From assembly GCA_963678675.1 (NCBI GenBank), contig OY783191.1, positions 23,373,368 to 23,437,367 of the forward strand: a stretch of DNA of 64,000 nt, read 5' to 3'. The position numbers and the translations under genes were made by a program. Every line of letters begins with the position of its first letter. The stretch's first letter is position 1. Below, one piece after another: positions 1 to 10,308 of the stretch. Origin of the DNA: Xiphydria camelus (taxonomy: Eukaryota; Arthropoda; Insecta; Hymenoptera; Xiphydriidae). The notes under the pieces were generated by a model. The model was given only the letters and a program-made list of their open reading frames with translations. It did no database searches and was not told the DNA's origin.

Positions 1-587
1 CGAACGAAAATTACGTTCGCCATTTCGATCCGGAATCGGCTTATAGACTCGACAGTAAGGCTAGGCCGACTCCTGCCTTAGACGCCCTGTGGTCCTCTTA
101 TATAGTAATTTACCGCCGTTTTTTACTACCGAGAGCCGACAACCGGGGGCCAGGAGCCGAAAGCCGAGGGCCGAGAGGGTCGGCGCCATCTGGCGTCAGG
201 CCGCCACAGCGTGACGGGTCGCCACAAGTCAAACTTTAATTAATTATCACAAAATATTTAAACAAGATAACTGATCATTTTCTTTTTTATAAATACAGTT
301 AACGTCTAAATAGTACATAAATTCCAAAAGTATTTAAAAATCTGACACGTGCAAGTTCCCTATTAATTAATTATTATTTGAAAAATACTAAACGTATTAA
401 ATAACTTAATTTATGAAAATGATAGTAAATTTTAAGTCAAATTTTTATTATATTCTTTTCGTTGGAAGGGAAATGAGTTGAGAAATTAGAAACATCATAT
501 TCCTCACTCCTTCCCCTTCCCGCTATAATAATTCCTCTTTCAATGAAGAAAACTAAATTTTAATTTTATTTATCTATATTTTATTAA

Positions 588-1985
588 CCCTCGTACGTCC
601 CTCGGGTCTATAATGACCCACAGCGTTCAATATCGATAAGTTATTATTATGCCTTTAGAGATAATCTTCTGAAATTTTTAGACATTATTTCTTTCTTATA
701 ACGATAATTTTTCATGATGGAAATAAGCATGTAATTATGTAATTTTGTCGACTACAAAAAACTGCACGTACAAGGTCTTCGGGTCATATATGACCCATAC
801 TGTAGAATATTTTGTTATTTGTATTCAGGTACCATTTGTAGTCAATGTACCATTTTTCTTATATTATGCAGTTTCCAGTGATTTCATAATACTTCAGACA
901 AATTTTATAAAGTGTACGTAGTTTGTTTGCTGAATGACCATGCATGTAGAGACGGAGTACGGACGTGGTCATTCCTGCTCTGCTCGGTTCTCCTGTAGGT
1001 ATCTCTCCAAGTAGTGCGAGGAGTGTCTGTCTGATGGTATTAGCGTATATAATACCACCCATTACAATCGAAAGATCGAGAAATTTTTCAAATTTATCTT
1101 TTGTGAGAGGACGCCATTTCTTCATATGAGAATTTTCAACCTGATGATTTTGAGTTTCATAACGATTCGTCTCCTCTATAATCCTTTCAAGCAGACGAGA
1201 ATGAGAAAAATAATTGAAATAATCGATTGGACTATTTCCCGATATAAAGATTTTCGGATTTATTTCGGAGCTACCTTCGAAATCTTTGATTGATGGGTAA
1301 AGATACGGGTACTTGTACTTTTGGTTCGGATTCGCCACTAGTCCAAGCTTCATTTTCAGCCATTGCATTGTTGGATACTACTGTATCAATACAACCGTAA
1401 AGAACAGGTGAGCGAGCCAGGCTTATAGATTGCGCGGAGCGTTGCGTTTGCGCGAAAGAATTCGCAATACGCTACCTATAAGGCTTTTCGCGTATACCGT
1501 GTCATCATTCCGATTTGGACATCAGTATCGTAATAAGCGACCCCGAAAACCCCTCGAGTAACAAGTTTCGGGCCATAATCTTCAAATTTTAAAAATTTCT
1601 GGAATTCATCATCCGCCATATTGCATTCGCCATCTTGAATTTGAGAATAGAGCGATTTGGATATCAGCATCGTAATGAGCGACCCAAAAAACCCCCGAGT
1701 AACAAGTTTTGAGCGATAATCTTTCCTGCCAAATTTTTTCTACTGGATCCAAAGTCGATTTTGCCCTGCGTCCGGGGTGGTCGATATATCAACCAGCAGT
1801 TAGGTCGGGGCCTCCAAATAGGAAATTATTGACTTTATTTATAAATTTTACGTTTAAAAAGTTGATTTTAACTGAAATTTCCCCGGGCTCTAAAGGTTAA
1901 TATATACGAGTACATACATCCTACCCTTGGGTCATATATGACCCGAAGGACTTAAGTGTAAGTATAAATGAGGGCCATACGAGGG
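588..1985 (-). mobile_element. piggyBac-like transposon, internally deleted
   Basis: TTAA at 584-587 and 1,986-1,989 flanks ends CCCTCGTACG and (inverted) CCCTCGTATGG, the layout of piggyBac elements. The sub-terminal palindrome GGGTCATATATGACCC, or a close variant, occurs near 604, 780 and 1,929. The same host repeat without the insert is seen at 23,801-23,820 in E2 (GAATTAATAAAA, one TTAA), proving the ends. Inside lie a transposase fragment and two direct copies (~75 bp) of a sequence at about 1,508-1,585 and 1,655-1,730. At 1.4 kb it is shorter than autonomous piggyBac elements (about 2.4 kb), so it would move only with help. Confidence 0.9.
859..1368 (-). pseudogene. piggyBac transposase fragment
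   Basis: The 169-residue open frame holds the N-terminal part of the piggyBac transposase fold (DDE_Tnp_1_7): SPIDYFNYFSHSRLLERIIE, then EETNRYETQ, then WRPLTKDKFEKFLDLSIVMG, which matches the conserved block P.DFF...L...I..ETN.YA.Q...W.P.T..E...FLGL.I.MG. After MGGIIYANT the frame passes straight to IRQTLLALLGEIPTGEPSR, which looks like the far C-terminal part. The catalytic middle with the three Asp residues is therefore deleted. It lies inside the TTAA-bounded element on the same strand. It cannot be active; it could at most bind DNA. Confidence 0.75.
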
Positions 1986-2519
1986 TTAATTCACAAAAAT
2001 GTGCATATTTTTATTTATTTATTTATTTATCAACATTATAGAGAGAGGAATTAATAAAATTGCTAATACATTGCCTCCCCTTCTTTTCAATTCAAGGCTA
2101 CCTATAAATAATTTTCCGTTCAAAATGTTTAATTGATTATCTACGAATTTCAAATTATACGAAAAAGTACTAAAGAGCACGTGTTAGGACATCGACTAGA
2201 GCGAAAGAATATGTCCGACTTATTAAGGACAGTGAAGACCATATTTACATATCAGGACAACTTAGGTATTTTAGAGAAAAATCCCTTTACAGGTCTTCTT
2301 AGACTTCACCAGGTTTACTCAGTTCTAAGCAGATCTTAAAATAGGTCTATTTTCAGAATGGAAGAGGTCAATATATTCGACTCGGGGAAGTATCTTTAGA
2401 AGCATCGACTTTCGACGTATCGAGCAATTATAATGTAGGAATTTTAAAGAAAAACAAAATTTCGTTTAACGATGTTATTCATATCATTATAGCTTACATC
2501 ATAGTTATAATTCTTGATA

Positions 2520-2705
2520 CTAGGGGGCATCCGCCCCCTGCTTGCTTCGCTCGCCAACCCCCGAGGGGCTATCGCCCCCGCGCCGCTATCGCAACGCTCC
2601 CCCAAGTTTGTTGGGGACGGCGGTCGGTCAACGGATTTATCTCGCGACGCTTCGCGTCGCTCGAATTCGACAAAACGCCAGCCAAACGGATAGACGGGCC
2701 TAGGG
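2520..2705 (-). mobile_element. Helitron 3' end (truncated copy)
   Basis: On the minus strand the sequence ends with a GC hairpin (GGGGGCGGATGCCCCC) followed by CTAG and then T, the hallmark of Helitron 3' termini with insertion between A and T. The preceding ~150 bp, with GATAGCCCCTCGGGGG and GCGAGCGAAGC, is homologous to the 3' end of the complete Helitron ending at 22,010. No matching 5' end is seen in this orientation, so the copy is truncated. The 130 bp between E1 and this end show nothing recognisable. Confidence 0.7.
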
Positions 2706-2753
2706 TAATGAAATGCAGGATAAGATGAAAAGAAGTATGAATTTCTATCTATT

Positions 2754-2900
2754 TCTCTCTATTTTATAAAATAGTTTTTCGGATCGACGCTCTCCACCTT
2801 GCCTCACTCAGCGTTCTCGACCGTCCGTGGTACTGTTTATATTATGAGACGACGCAGTGTCGCATCTCCACTAAGAGGACGAAAGAAAGAAACCAGTCAT
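2754..2900 (+). mobile_element. Helitron 5'-end-like sequence
   Basis: TCTCTCTATTTTATAAAATA at 2,754 followed by GTTTTTCGGAT closely matches the 5' end of the Helitron at 21,046. It faces away from the 3' end at 2,520, so these are two separate fragments. Positions 2,838-2,895 recur inverted at 61,113-61,170 around a GCGACRC palindrome. From 2,900 to 3,077 I see nothing recognisable. Confidence 0.4.
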
Positions 2901-3077
2901 CGATGGTCCATATCATGATCCCCGTATGCCCTTTTAGTTAGTTCTCTAGAGAGTGTGAAAGAGTTTCTTCCAAGCGCATTCTGATAAAGAATATTTTTTG
3001 TAGTGAGTGCTTTTACTTAATTCCAAACTCCCATTTCTTACGTCAATGAATACTGAACATTTTTTCGTGTGTATTAA

Positions 3078-3777
3078 TTTATAATTGATGTGTAAACATC
3101 TTTAGGCTCGCGACGGAGTGATTTCATGGAAGTGGTGGGGGAACTGTTAACGACATTAGGGTGTGTTCGTGTGAGCTCGGTGCAGGATCTTGACATTTAC
3201 CTTCGGCCGGGCTTGGTCGGTATTCATACCGGTACAAGTCGAGTCGGTAGTTACAGTCGGTGTCAATTCGAGAGATCGGAGTGTCTAACCTCGAAATCGT
3301 GATTTTCAGAATAACGGTGAGTACTTTCCATTCTTCACACAATCACAATTCCGAGGTCAGACGCTTGTATCTCCAGAACGTAAAACTTTCTACTGTTTTC
3401 AATATTTAACAACGCGTTCACTACAATTTCTAATATAACTAGACAACAATTTGTGACTTCCATAACCTAGTATACCTACAATGGAATCGCATGCCGCTGG
3501 TAAGTGTAAATGTACGGAATACTTTTAACCTTTTGTATACATATTTCATTTATACACGACAATCATACTTTGTGGTTTCAACTGTTTCAATTAATTAGTG
3601 ATTATACCGCGTGGCCCGTAAGAAACGCAACAAGCGACAGTTAGGTACCTCCGGCAATATTTGCCGACGGTGCTCGAGTCTTGTAAATGTCGGTACAGAA
3701 AAAAGCGCTCATACCTACGAGAGGGTCTTGACATTTACTTTCGGCCGGGCTTTTTTGGTCGGTATTTAGGTATACCC
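3078..3777. repeat. Block P: repeat with inverted twin at 17,776-18,426
   Basis: About 670 bp here is the reverse complement of 17,776-18,440 with few changes, 14 kb away. It starts at the 14-bp palindrome GATGTGTAAACATC and holds the shared core found in several foldbacks (GAGAGATCGGAGTGTCTAAC), a GTGAGT donor-like site near 3,316, and an ATG exon at 3,481-3,499 followed by GTAAGT. From 3,605 a TA-flanked sequence beginning CCGCGTGGCCCGTAAG replaces the downstream exon found in block Q. The 72-codon frame at 3,124-3,342 is only a shadow of the repeat. Confidence 0.75.
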
Positions 3778-4023
3778 GGTACAAGTCGAGTCGGTAATTA
3801 GAGTCGCTATCAATTTGAGAGATCAGAGCGTCTAACCTCGAAGTCGTGAATTTCAGAATAACGGTGAGTACTTTCCATTATTCACGACATCACCATTCCC
3901 ATGATAGACGCTTCTATCTCCAGAACATACATCTTTATACTGTTTTCAGTGTATAACAATAGTTGCACTACGATTTCTAAAAATCGAGATACCAATTCGT
4001 GACTTCCATAACCTATACCTACA

Positions 4024-4262
4024 ATGGAGTCAAATGCCGCCGGTAAGTGTAAATATATGGAATACTTTTATCCTTCTGTATACATATTTCATTAGTACAC
4101 GACAATCATTTATTTACTAATTTGTAGTTTTAACTGTTTCAATTACGTACTGATTAATATTTTACAGACATTGCGAGGAAGAGGAAGGCAAACTATATGT
4201 CGAATTACAGACAAAATGAGAGTGGAGGTACGGTAGGTGGAAAAAAACTAAAAACGAGTTAG
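4024..4262 (+). CDS. Hypothetical two-exon mini-ORF, left arm of Q
   Basis: Exon 1 is 4,024-4,042 (ATG GAG TCA AAT GCC GCC G) followed by GTAAGT; exon 2 is 4,168-4,262 after a TTTTACAG acceptor and ends in TAG. Spliced length is 114 nt, an exact 37 codons plus stop, with an intron of 125 bp. The product is small and basic (MESNAADIARKRK then NYMSNYRQNESGG). I do not recognise the protein. The arrangement suggests the 5' exons of a transposase or other gene kept inside a foldback. An upstream donor-like GTGAGT near 3,862 hints at another exon. Whether it is expressed is unknown. Confidence 0.3.
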
Positions 4263-4930
4263 TCATTCTAACTTGCAATAGATGTGTAAACATATGGCAG
4301 AACAATATTGCGTGGAAGTCATGTGGGTGTATTCGGTTACAGACAATTATTAAAAAACTAAAAACGAGTTAGTTATTCTAACTTGCAATAGATGTGTAAA
4401 CATATGGCAGAACAATGTTACGTGGAAGTCATGTGGGTGTATTCGGTTACAGACAATTATTTAAAAATTAAAAAAAAATGATCGTCTTTTTCTAATAACT
4501 TCATTTAACCGAATATACCCACATCACTTCCACGTAACATTGTTCTGCCAGATGTTAACACATCAATTAGATATCTCTTCCTTCGAACCATGTGAAACAG
4601 TATGTGATTGCAAGGAAGAGATATCTAATTGATGTGTTAACATCTGGCAGAACAATGTTGCGTGGAAGTGATGTGGGTATATTCGGTTAAATGAAATTAT
4701 TAGAAAAAGACGATCATTTTTTTAATAATTGTGTCTGTAACCGAATACACCCACACTACTTCCACGCAGCATTGTTTTTTTAAATTTTTTAATAATTGTC
4801 TGTAACCGAATACACCCACATGACTTTTTTTAAAATTTTTTAATAATTGTCTGTAACCGAATACACCCACATGACTTCCACGCAATATTGTTCTGCCATA
4901 TGTTTACACATCTATTGCAAGTTAGAATGA

Positions 4931-5169
4931 CTAACTCGTTTTTAGTTTTTTCCCACCTACCGTACCTCCACTCTCATTTTTTCTGCAGTTCGACATATAG
5001 TTTGCCTTCCTCTTCCTCGCAATATCTGTAAAATATTAATCAGTAAGTAATTGAAACAGTTAAAACTACAAATTAGTAAATAAATGATTGTCGTGTACTA
5101 ATGAAATATGTATACAGAAGGATAAAAGTATTCCGTATATTTACACTTACCAGCGGCATTTGACTCCAT
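4931..5169 (-). CDS. Hypothetical two-exon mini-ORF, right arm of Q
   Basis: This is the mirror copy of the frame at 4,024-4,262. Exon 1 is 5,169-5,151, with GTAAGT at 5,150-5,145; exon 2 is 5,025-4,931 after TTTTACAG. The exon lengths (19 and 95 nt) and phase are identical to the left arm. The peptide differs at a few residues (MSNCRKNESGG for MSNYRQNESGG) but has no stop or frameshift. Either recent conversion between arms or selection could explain this; the two are not separable here. Confidence 0.3.
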
Positions 5170-5420
5170 TGTAGGTATAGGTTATGGACGTCACGAATTG
5201 GTATCTCGTTTTTGTAGAAATCGTAGTGCAACTGTTGTTATACACTGAAAACAGTATAAAGATGTACGTTCTGGAGATAGAAGCGTCTATCATGGGAATG
5301 GTGATGTTGTGAATAATGGAAAGTACTCACCGTTATTCTGAAATTCACGATTTCGAGGTTAGACGCTCTGATCTCTCGAATTGATACCGACTCTAATTAC
5401 CGACTCGACTTTTACCGGTA

Positions 5421-5760
5421 CCGTATGTCCCACTCTGTACGGGCCAGTTTGAAGTTACCTTCGGGGAGGCTTGGTCGGTACTTGAGTGATTTAATACCGG
5501 TAGAAGTCGAGTCGGTAGTTAGAGTTGGTGTCAATTCGGGAGATCGAAGCGTCTAACCTCGAAATTATGAATTTGTGAATAATGGTGAGTAAATTCCATT
5601 CCATTTAAATCCATAATTTCGAGGTTAGACGCTTCGATCTCCCGAATTGACACCAATTCTAACTACCGACTCGACTTCTACCGGTATTAAATCACTCAAG
5701 TACTGATCAAGCTTTCCCGAAGGTAAATTCAAACTGGCCCGTACAGAGTGGGACATACGG
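5421..5760. mobile_element. Foldback MITE, CCGTATGTCCC ends
   Basis: The arms are about 150 bp each, ending CCGTATGTCCCACTCTG and its inverse, flanked on the left by TA and on the right by a degenerate TG-TA. Each arm carries the GATCGAAGCGTCTAACCTCG core. Relatives with the same tips but different interiors lie at 26,448-26,589, 51,246-51,618 and 62,846-62,988. TA duplication suggests the Tc1/mariner group. Confidence 0.75.
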
Positions 5761-5774
5761 TGTACCTAAACCAC

Positions 5775-6004
5775 AAAAACAGATCCTCTGTAAAAAAGGC
5801 GGCATGTTCATCCAGTGCCAACAAAAATTGATACGTAAAATACTCCCCAAAAAAGATTTGAAATCAATTAAGATCGCCATGTTCAAGATTTATATATAAA
5901 AATTAAAAGGCATCATTTGAAAGGAAAATTATTGTAAATCAAGTTACTAAACAATTCGGCTAAAAAATTTATTAAAAAATTTTAATAAAAAAGAACTTGT
6001 CGCG

Positions 6005-6084
<80 letters not shown>

Positions 6085-6480
6085 TGTTCATATTTTGTCC
6101 ACTATATACTGGTGGTATCATATAAGAGTGTATGAATTTATTTAAAATCATAAGTGTATAAACAGAGTATAATTCGGTGTCTGAATTCTTTATTTTGAAG
6201 AGAAAAACGCGGCAAAATCTTTTTTATTAAAATTTTTTAATAAATTTTTTAGCCGAATTTTTTAGTAACTTGATTTACAATAATTTTCCTTTCAAATGAT
6301 GCCTTTTACTTTTTATATATAAATCTTGAACATGGCGATCTTAATTGATTTCAAATCTTTTTTGGAGAGTATTTTACGTAGGTATCAATTTTTGTTGGCA
6401 CTGAATGAACATGCCGCCTTTTTTTTACAGAAAATCTGTTTTTGTGGGGGGATTTCATTACTTTTTGGAATTTATTCATG
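5775..6480. repeat. Block S copy 1: palindrome with (AG)n loop
   Basis: Arms 5,775-6,008 and 6,186-6,450 are inverted copies (GGCGGCATGTTCATYCAGTG; GATCGCCATGTTCAAG). The loop has a long AG array (6,010-6,082) and then a spacer with CCACTATATACTGG, which is the uninterrupted site for the MITE found in copies 3 and 4. Other copies: 26,994-27,612, 37,893-38,690 and 60,415-61,110. No coding potential is seen. Confidence 0.8.
6010..6082 (+). repeat. (AG)n microsatellite
   Basis: Roughly 36 AG units in the loop of palindrome S. A parallel array of similar length is at 27,160-27,226, while the other two S copies have none, so it expanded in one branch of the family. Confidence 0.95.
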
Positions 6481-6509
6481 AGGAGAATATGTACATGTAG
6501 AAGAATTGT

Positions 6510-7374
6510 TTTTTATTACTAAGTATTACTGCAGAACGAGTAGGTTAGAAGATTTTCATGAAGACTCACGATTTTCTGACATATCATCTCGTACAGGTGC
6601 AACCGAAGAGGATCTAACTCGTGTCCTGTCCGTAAAAGGATGACTCGATGGACATCGGAGAATGTCAGTCTTGTTAGCGAGCGCCTTTTACCCATAGTAC
6701 TTTCATTGCAATATGCGCTTTTCGTTTCAACTATTCCTGCTTTAAGTAACTTTTACTTCTTCCAAAGTATTTATCTTGTACGAATTGTTGATCGTTGGGG
6801 GCAACGATCAATGATTGTGACTAATCATAGACAAATTATTCCTGCGATGATGTTCCAGTTGCAAAGCATACACTAGCAAGTCAGCTTACAGCATCCGATG
6901 TTTAGTATCAACTTACCACTTTTGGAACACCCATCACCCGAGCATAATCACGATTATGTTAACGTTAATTGCAGAATAGACCGCGAGCTCGGGCACATTA
7001 TCGCAGTAGTACCTAATTCGGCACACCGAATTGCCTTTTAGTTTTAATAGACGAACTTGTCTATGACGAGTCTCTATTATCGATCGCTGCCTCCTACCAT
7101 GAACAGTTCATAAAAGGTTATTACCTTGAAAGAAGTAAAAGTTATTTAACGCTGGAATAGTTGAATGAAACGAGACGCGCGTATTGCAATTAATGTACCG
7201 TGGGTAATAGGCGCTCTCGGTGACAAGCCTGACATTCTCCGATGTCCATCGAGTCATCTTTTTACAGACAGGACACGAGCTAGATCCTCTTCGGTTGCAC
7301 CTGTACGAGATTCCATGTTAGAATAGCGCGAGTCTTCATGAAAATCTTCTAACCTACTCGTTCTGTAGTAATAC
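6510..7374. repeat. Block T copy 1: palindrome
   Basis: Arms begin TAAGTATTACTGCAGAACGA on the left and end at the inverse near 7,373, with a centre near 6,950. Copies are at 39,684-40,489 and 59,663-60,350, and a half copy is at 27,860-28,098. S and T lie side by side in three places (5,775-7,374; 26,994-28,098; 59,663-61,110), so they were carried in one larger unit. The right tip is interrupted at TTAA (7,375) by the Kolobok-like transposon. ORFs inside are shadows. Confidence 0.75.
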
Positions 7375-7784
7375 TTAAGGAGGAACATCAGTACTCTACG
7401 GGGTGAGGCGAGAGGAGGGAAAGAACAAAGCTTTTGACGCGTTTTGCCAATCTCAGAGAATGAAATTTTAATTCGTTCAAAAACTATATATACGTTATTA
7501 ATGCCACAAAATGTGGCTTAACATTGCACCATTATTGATTTAAAATCAATGTAACATTTATTTAAATTTATTACTGTTAAATTTTACATTATTTATTCGA
7601 GCACGAAAATGAAAAAAACGTGGCAACACCGCAATTTTTGACCAAGAGGTTGGTACGAGATTTGTCGGTAAAAGCGGTCACTTACCGACAGAATTCTACG
7701 TGTGACACAGCTACGTATTTAGATATTCCTAACCTCAAAGGTATATGTTTACCAGTGCGTGGATTGTACCAGTAGTGAAATATC

Positions 7785-9649
7785 GTGTTGATAATGTATA
7801 ATATCACGAAAAAAAGTTATCGTTGGAAGGGAAAAGTGGTATCTAAAAAAGTGTACGACAGGAAAATACAATTGCAAGAAGGTGGTAGAGCTCGAAGGAA
7901 ATCAGAGCCTCCGGACGAGGCAGTAGCGAGCACAAGCACACCAAACGAAGTAGATAATTGCGAAGAATTCCCTGTAAAAGGAGAAAGGTTGGTCGACCTT
8001 GAATTCTTAGGAAAAGCAATGAAATGCTACGCCTGCGATCAACCACTATTCTTGACGGACATCAAGAAAGAAATTCGTCGAGGTGTCAAATCCATGCTAC
8101 AAGTTTGGTGTCGTTCTTGTCTGCTAATAAACACAGTTCCCACGGGAAGACAACGTATCGACGATAACGGAGGACTTAATTTTGAAGCTAATTATAAAGT
8201 AGCGATGGGTATGTTAGAATTTGTGAAAAATTTTCCGGATTTTTATTTACCTATCTAAAGTCTCTTTTCCTTCAGGACTCATCGACACAGGAATTCCCTT
8301 CCAGGCTTTCGACAAATTTTGTGGATGTCTCGATGTGCCTTCGATGAGTAGTAATACACACCAATACTACGAGAAAAGAGTGGGAAAAGTCATCGAAGAG
8401 GTAGCACAAGAAAGCTGCGATAAAGCCATCGGTATCGAGAAAGAACTGACGATTAAAAATCTTGAAAAAATCAAGAAGATATTGTAAGTCTGTGAATTTT
8501 ACATCTCTACCTGCTTTACAGCTTCTTATTTTTCTCTTCTATCTATCACACAGGATTATGCGTTTTTTAATTTTTTAATTTCTTTCTTTTACTGTGTTTA
8601 GACCCCTGAATTTGCAAGATAGTTTCATCGTCAGCGCTGCAGCACTTGCAGAAAGCAACGGAAAAACTTTTCCAGACGTTGATTTCTCGGAAATGGATCT
8701 ATCGAAGTTGGATTTATCTGATGTGGACTTGTCAACTGTACTAGTGAGGCTGATGCTTTCGTTCGATACGGCGTGGTCTAAACAAGGATCTGGCAATAAC
8801 TACGACAGTCTGAATGGCTTTGCAGTGTACTACGGTACTCAAAGTGGACTGATTGTTGCATATGGCGCAGACAATCGTTTATGCAAAAAATGTCGCGAAG
8901 GACACCCGAAGTCGGATCATGACTGCCGTGAGAATTTCTCGGGAAGTGCAAAAGCGATGGAGGCTGATCTAGCAGTGAAATTAGTCCTAGGGAATGGACA
9001 ATTCAAAAAACACAACGTAGACTTGGGAATTTTCGTAGGCGATGAAGACTCCTCAGCCATTCACAATTTCCGATCAAAAGCGGAGCACGAAATTGTTAAA
9101 CTATCCGATCGTGGCCACTTGACTCGGAGTGCAAGGAAACTGATAGCAAATATCCCTAAAGAAAAGGACCCTGAAAAAGAATTGCACAGAGCAAGTGTCA
9201 ATTATCTTCATCGATGTCTCAAGTATGCAATCGCTCAAAACGAAGGAGATGTAAAAAATATTGAAAAATCAATGAAAAACATTCCTGAACATGCCTTCAA
9301 TCGCCATGAGAACTGTGATAGTAAATGATGCGGATATCTAAGAAACCCTGAGACTTATTCACATGGTGTTATTGGTGACGGTTTTCACAGTGATACTCTC
9401 CATAACGCGCTGACTGAGATTTTTAATGGATTCGCAGAAAATGCTCCTAAGTTTGCGTTTTCTCAATCAACTCAAAAGAATGAGAGTTTCAATGCATCAG
9501 TGAGCAGAAAAGCTCCTAAAGCCCTTTGCTATAGTCTCAGTGCATCGATGGATTTTCGAGTAGCTGCGACAGTTGCTCAGAAAAACGAAGGCCAGGAGTA
9601 CATACAATATGTTTATGATAAATTATACGGTATAAAGCTTCTTCAATAG
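7785..9649 (+). pseudogene. Transposase of Kolobok-like element, one nonsense codon
   Basis: Three exons fit: 7,785-8,208 (donor GTATGT), 8,276-8,483 (acceptor CTTCAG, donor GTAAGT) and 8,602-9,649 (acceptor GTTTAG), all in phase, giving 559 codons before TAG. Exon 1 has a basic N-terminus and a zinc-ribbon-like CYAC...CRSC pair. Exon 3 has the conserved SFDTAWSKQGSGNNYDSLNG block (first catalytic Asp), CKKCREGHPKSDHDC, and GDEDSSA (second Asp), as in the Mutator-like transposase domain (PF20700). A TGA at 9,326-9,328 replaces the family's usual Trp just before CGY. The frame then stays open for another 106 codons, including QKNESFN, which likely carries the catalytic Glu. Without readthrough the enzyme would be inactive. 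No other damage was seen. Confidence 0.8.
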
Positions 9650-10022
9650 TTTACAAAACTTTGGCTATTTCCTCAACATTTCAAATTGTCAATTCTTTTT
9701 CAATTTTTACAGCTTCATCGCAGCTGCCCTTAGCGACCGCCTCAATTGCGTTTCCTACTTATCGTTCATAATATTGGAATGTATTCCTACTCATGAAAGG
9801 AAGGTCCACACAGCTACAACATCTTTGAAAACTTTGGAAAGAGATTCCACAATGAATCAAACATGCAAAAATAGTACATTTTTTATTAATTTTTTTTGCT
9901 TGTGAATTGAATTATTATGAAATCAGAAAATGGAAAATTGACTTATTCATCGGGATTTTATAATTACCTGAAATATTCACATCTATGATATTTTATTCTG
10001 TACGTTCATTCTTTCGTAAATA

Positions 10023-10308
10023 TATAGAGCGAGTTCGACGGCGGGGGGCATGAGAGACAGAAATGTTTAATAGTGTTAAGGATACGTTGATGTAGTGGTG
10101 TATATTAGTTATGTTAAGTTATCTTAGGTTTTGTTAAGTTTTGTAAGTATTATATACTGAGCGATTTGTACGTGTAACATTAGTGAGTGTATTGTGAAGG
10201 GAGGAATGAGGAGGGTGGATTTGTGAGAGTGAGATTGAAAAGGCGGCATTATGTATGTGCAGGAAGAAGAGTACTTCCAAGGCTGTAAAGCGAATGGAAT
10301 AAAATATA
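10023..10308 (+). mobile_element. Possible retroposed segment with 17-bp target duplication
   Basis: The 17-mer TCATTCTTTCGTAAATA occurs at 10,006-10,022 and again at 11,492-11,508. Between the copies lie this ~285-bp segment, ending in AATAAAATA, and the younger TA element. A long, variable target duplication with a 3' polyadenylation-like end fits LINE-mediated retroposition. The source sequence is not recognised. The minus-strand 72-codon frame here is not convincing. Confidence 0.4.

Larger units (their letters stand above)
1..2387 (-). mobile_element. E1: CCCGAGTCGAA-family DNA transposon, cut by window start
   Basis: The right-hand end at 2,371-2,387 (ATATTCGACTCGGGG) is the inverted form of the left end of E3 (61,737) and E2 (23,405). 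Read on the minus strand, 1,990-2,387 and then 1-587 follow E3 61,737 to about 62,757 base for base with small differences; the missing ~500 bp should lie before this window. No transposase frame is visible, so it is probably non-autonomous. Positions 1-240 include a GC-rich stretch rich in the pentamer GCCGA. A piggyBac-like element (588-1,985) splits it. The superfamily is unassigned; E3 and E4 show a 2-bp target duplication. Confidence 0.8.
3778..5420. repeat. Block Q: 1.6-kb near-perfect palindrome
   Basis: The left arm (3,778-4,580) and right arm (4,611-5,420) are reverse complements around a ~30-bp loop. The arms contain nested copies of CATATGGCAGAACAATRTTG / GGAAGTSATGTGGGT / ATTCGGTTACAGACAATTAT units, three on each side in slightly different numbers. 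The innermost hairpin (about 4,470-4,720) recurs alone at 18,503-18,745. Each arm carries the same two-exon short reading frame (separate entries). Transcripts across it would form a long hairpin RNA. Confidence 0.85.
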
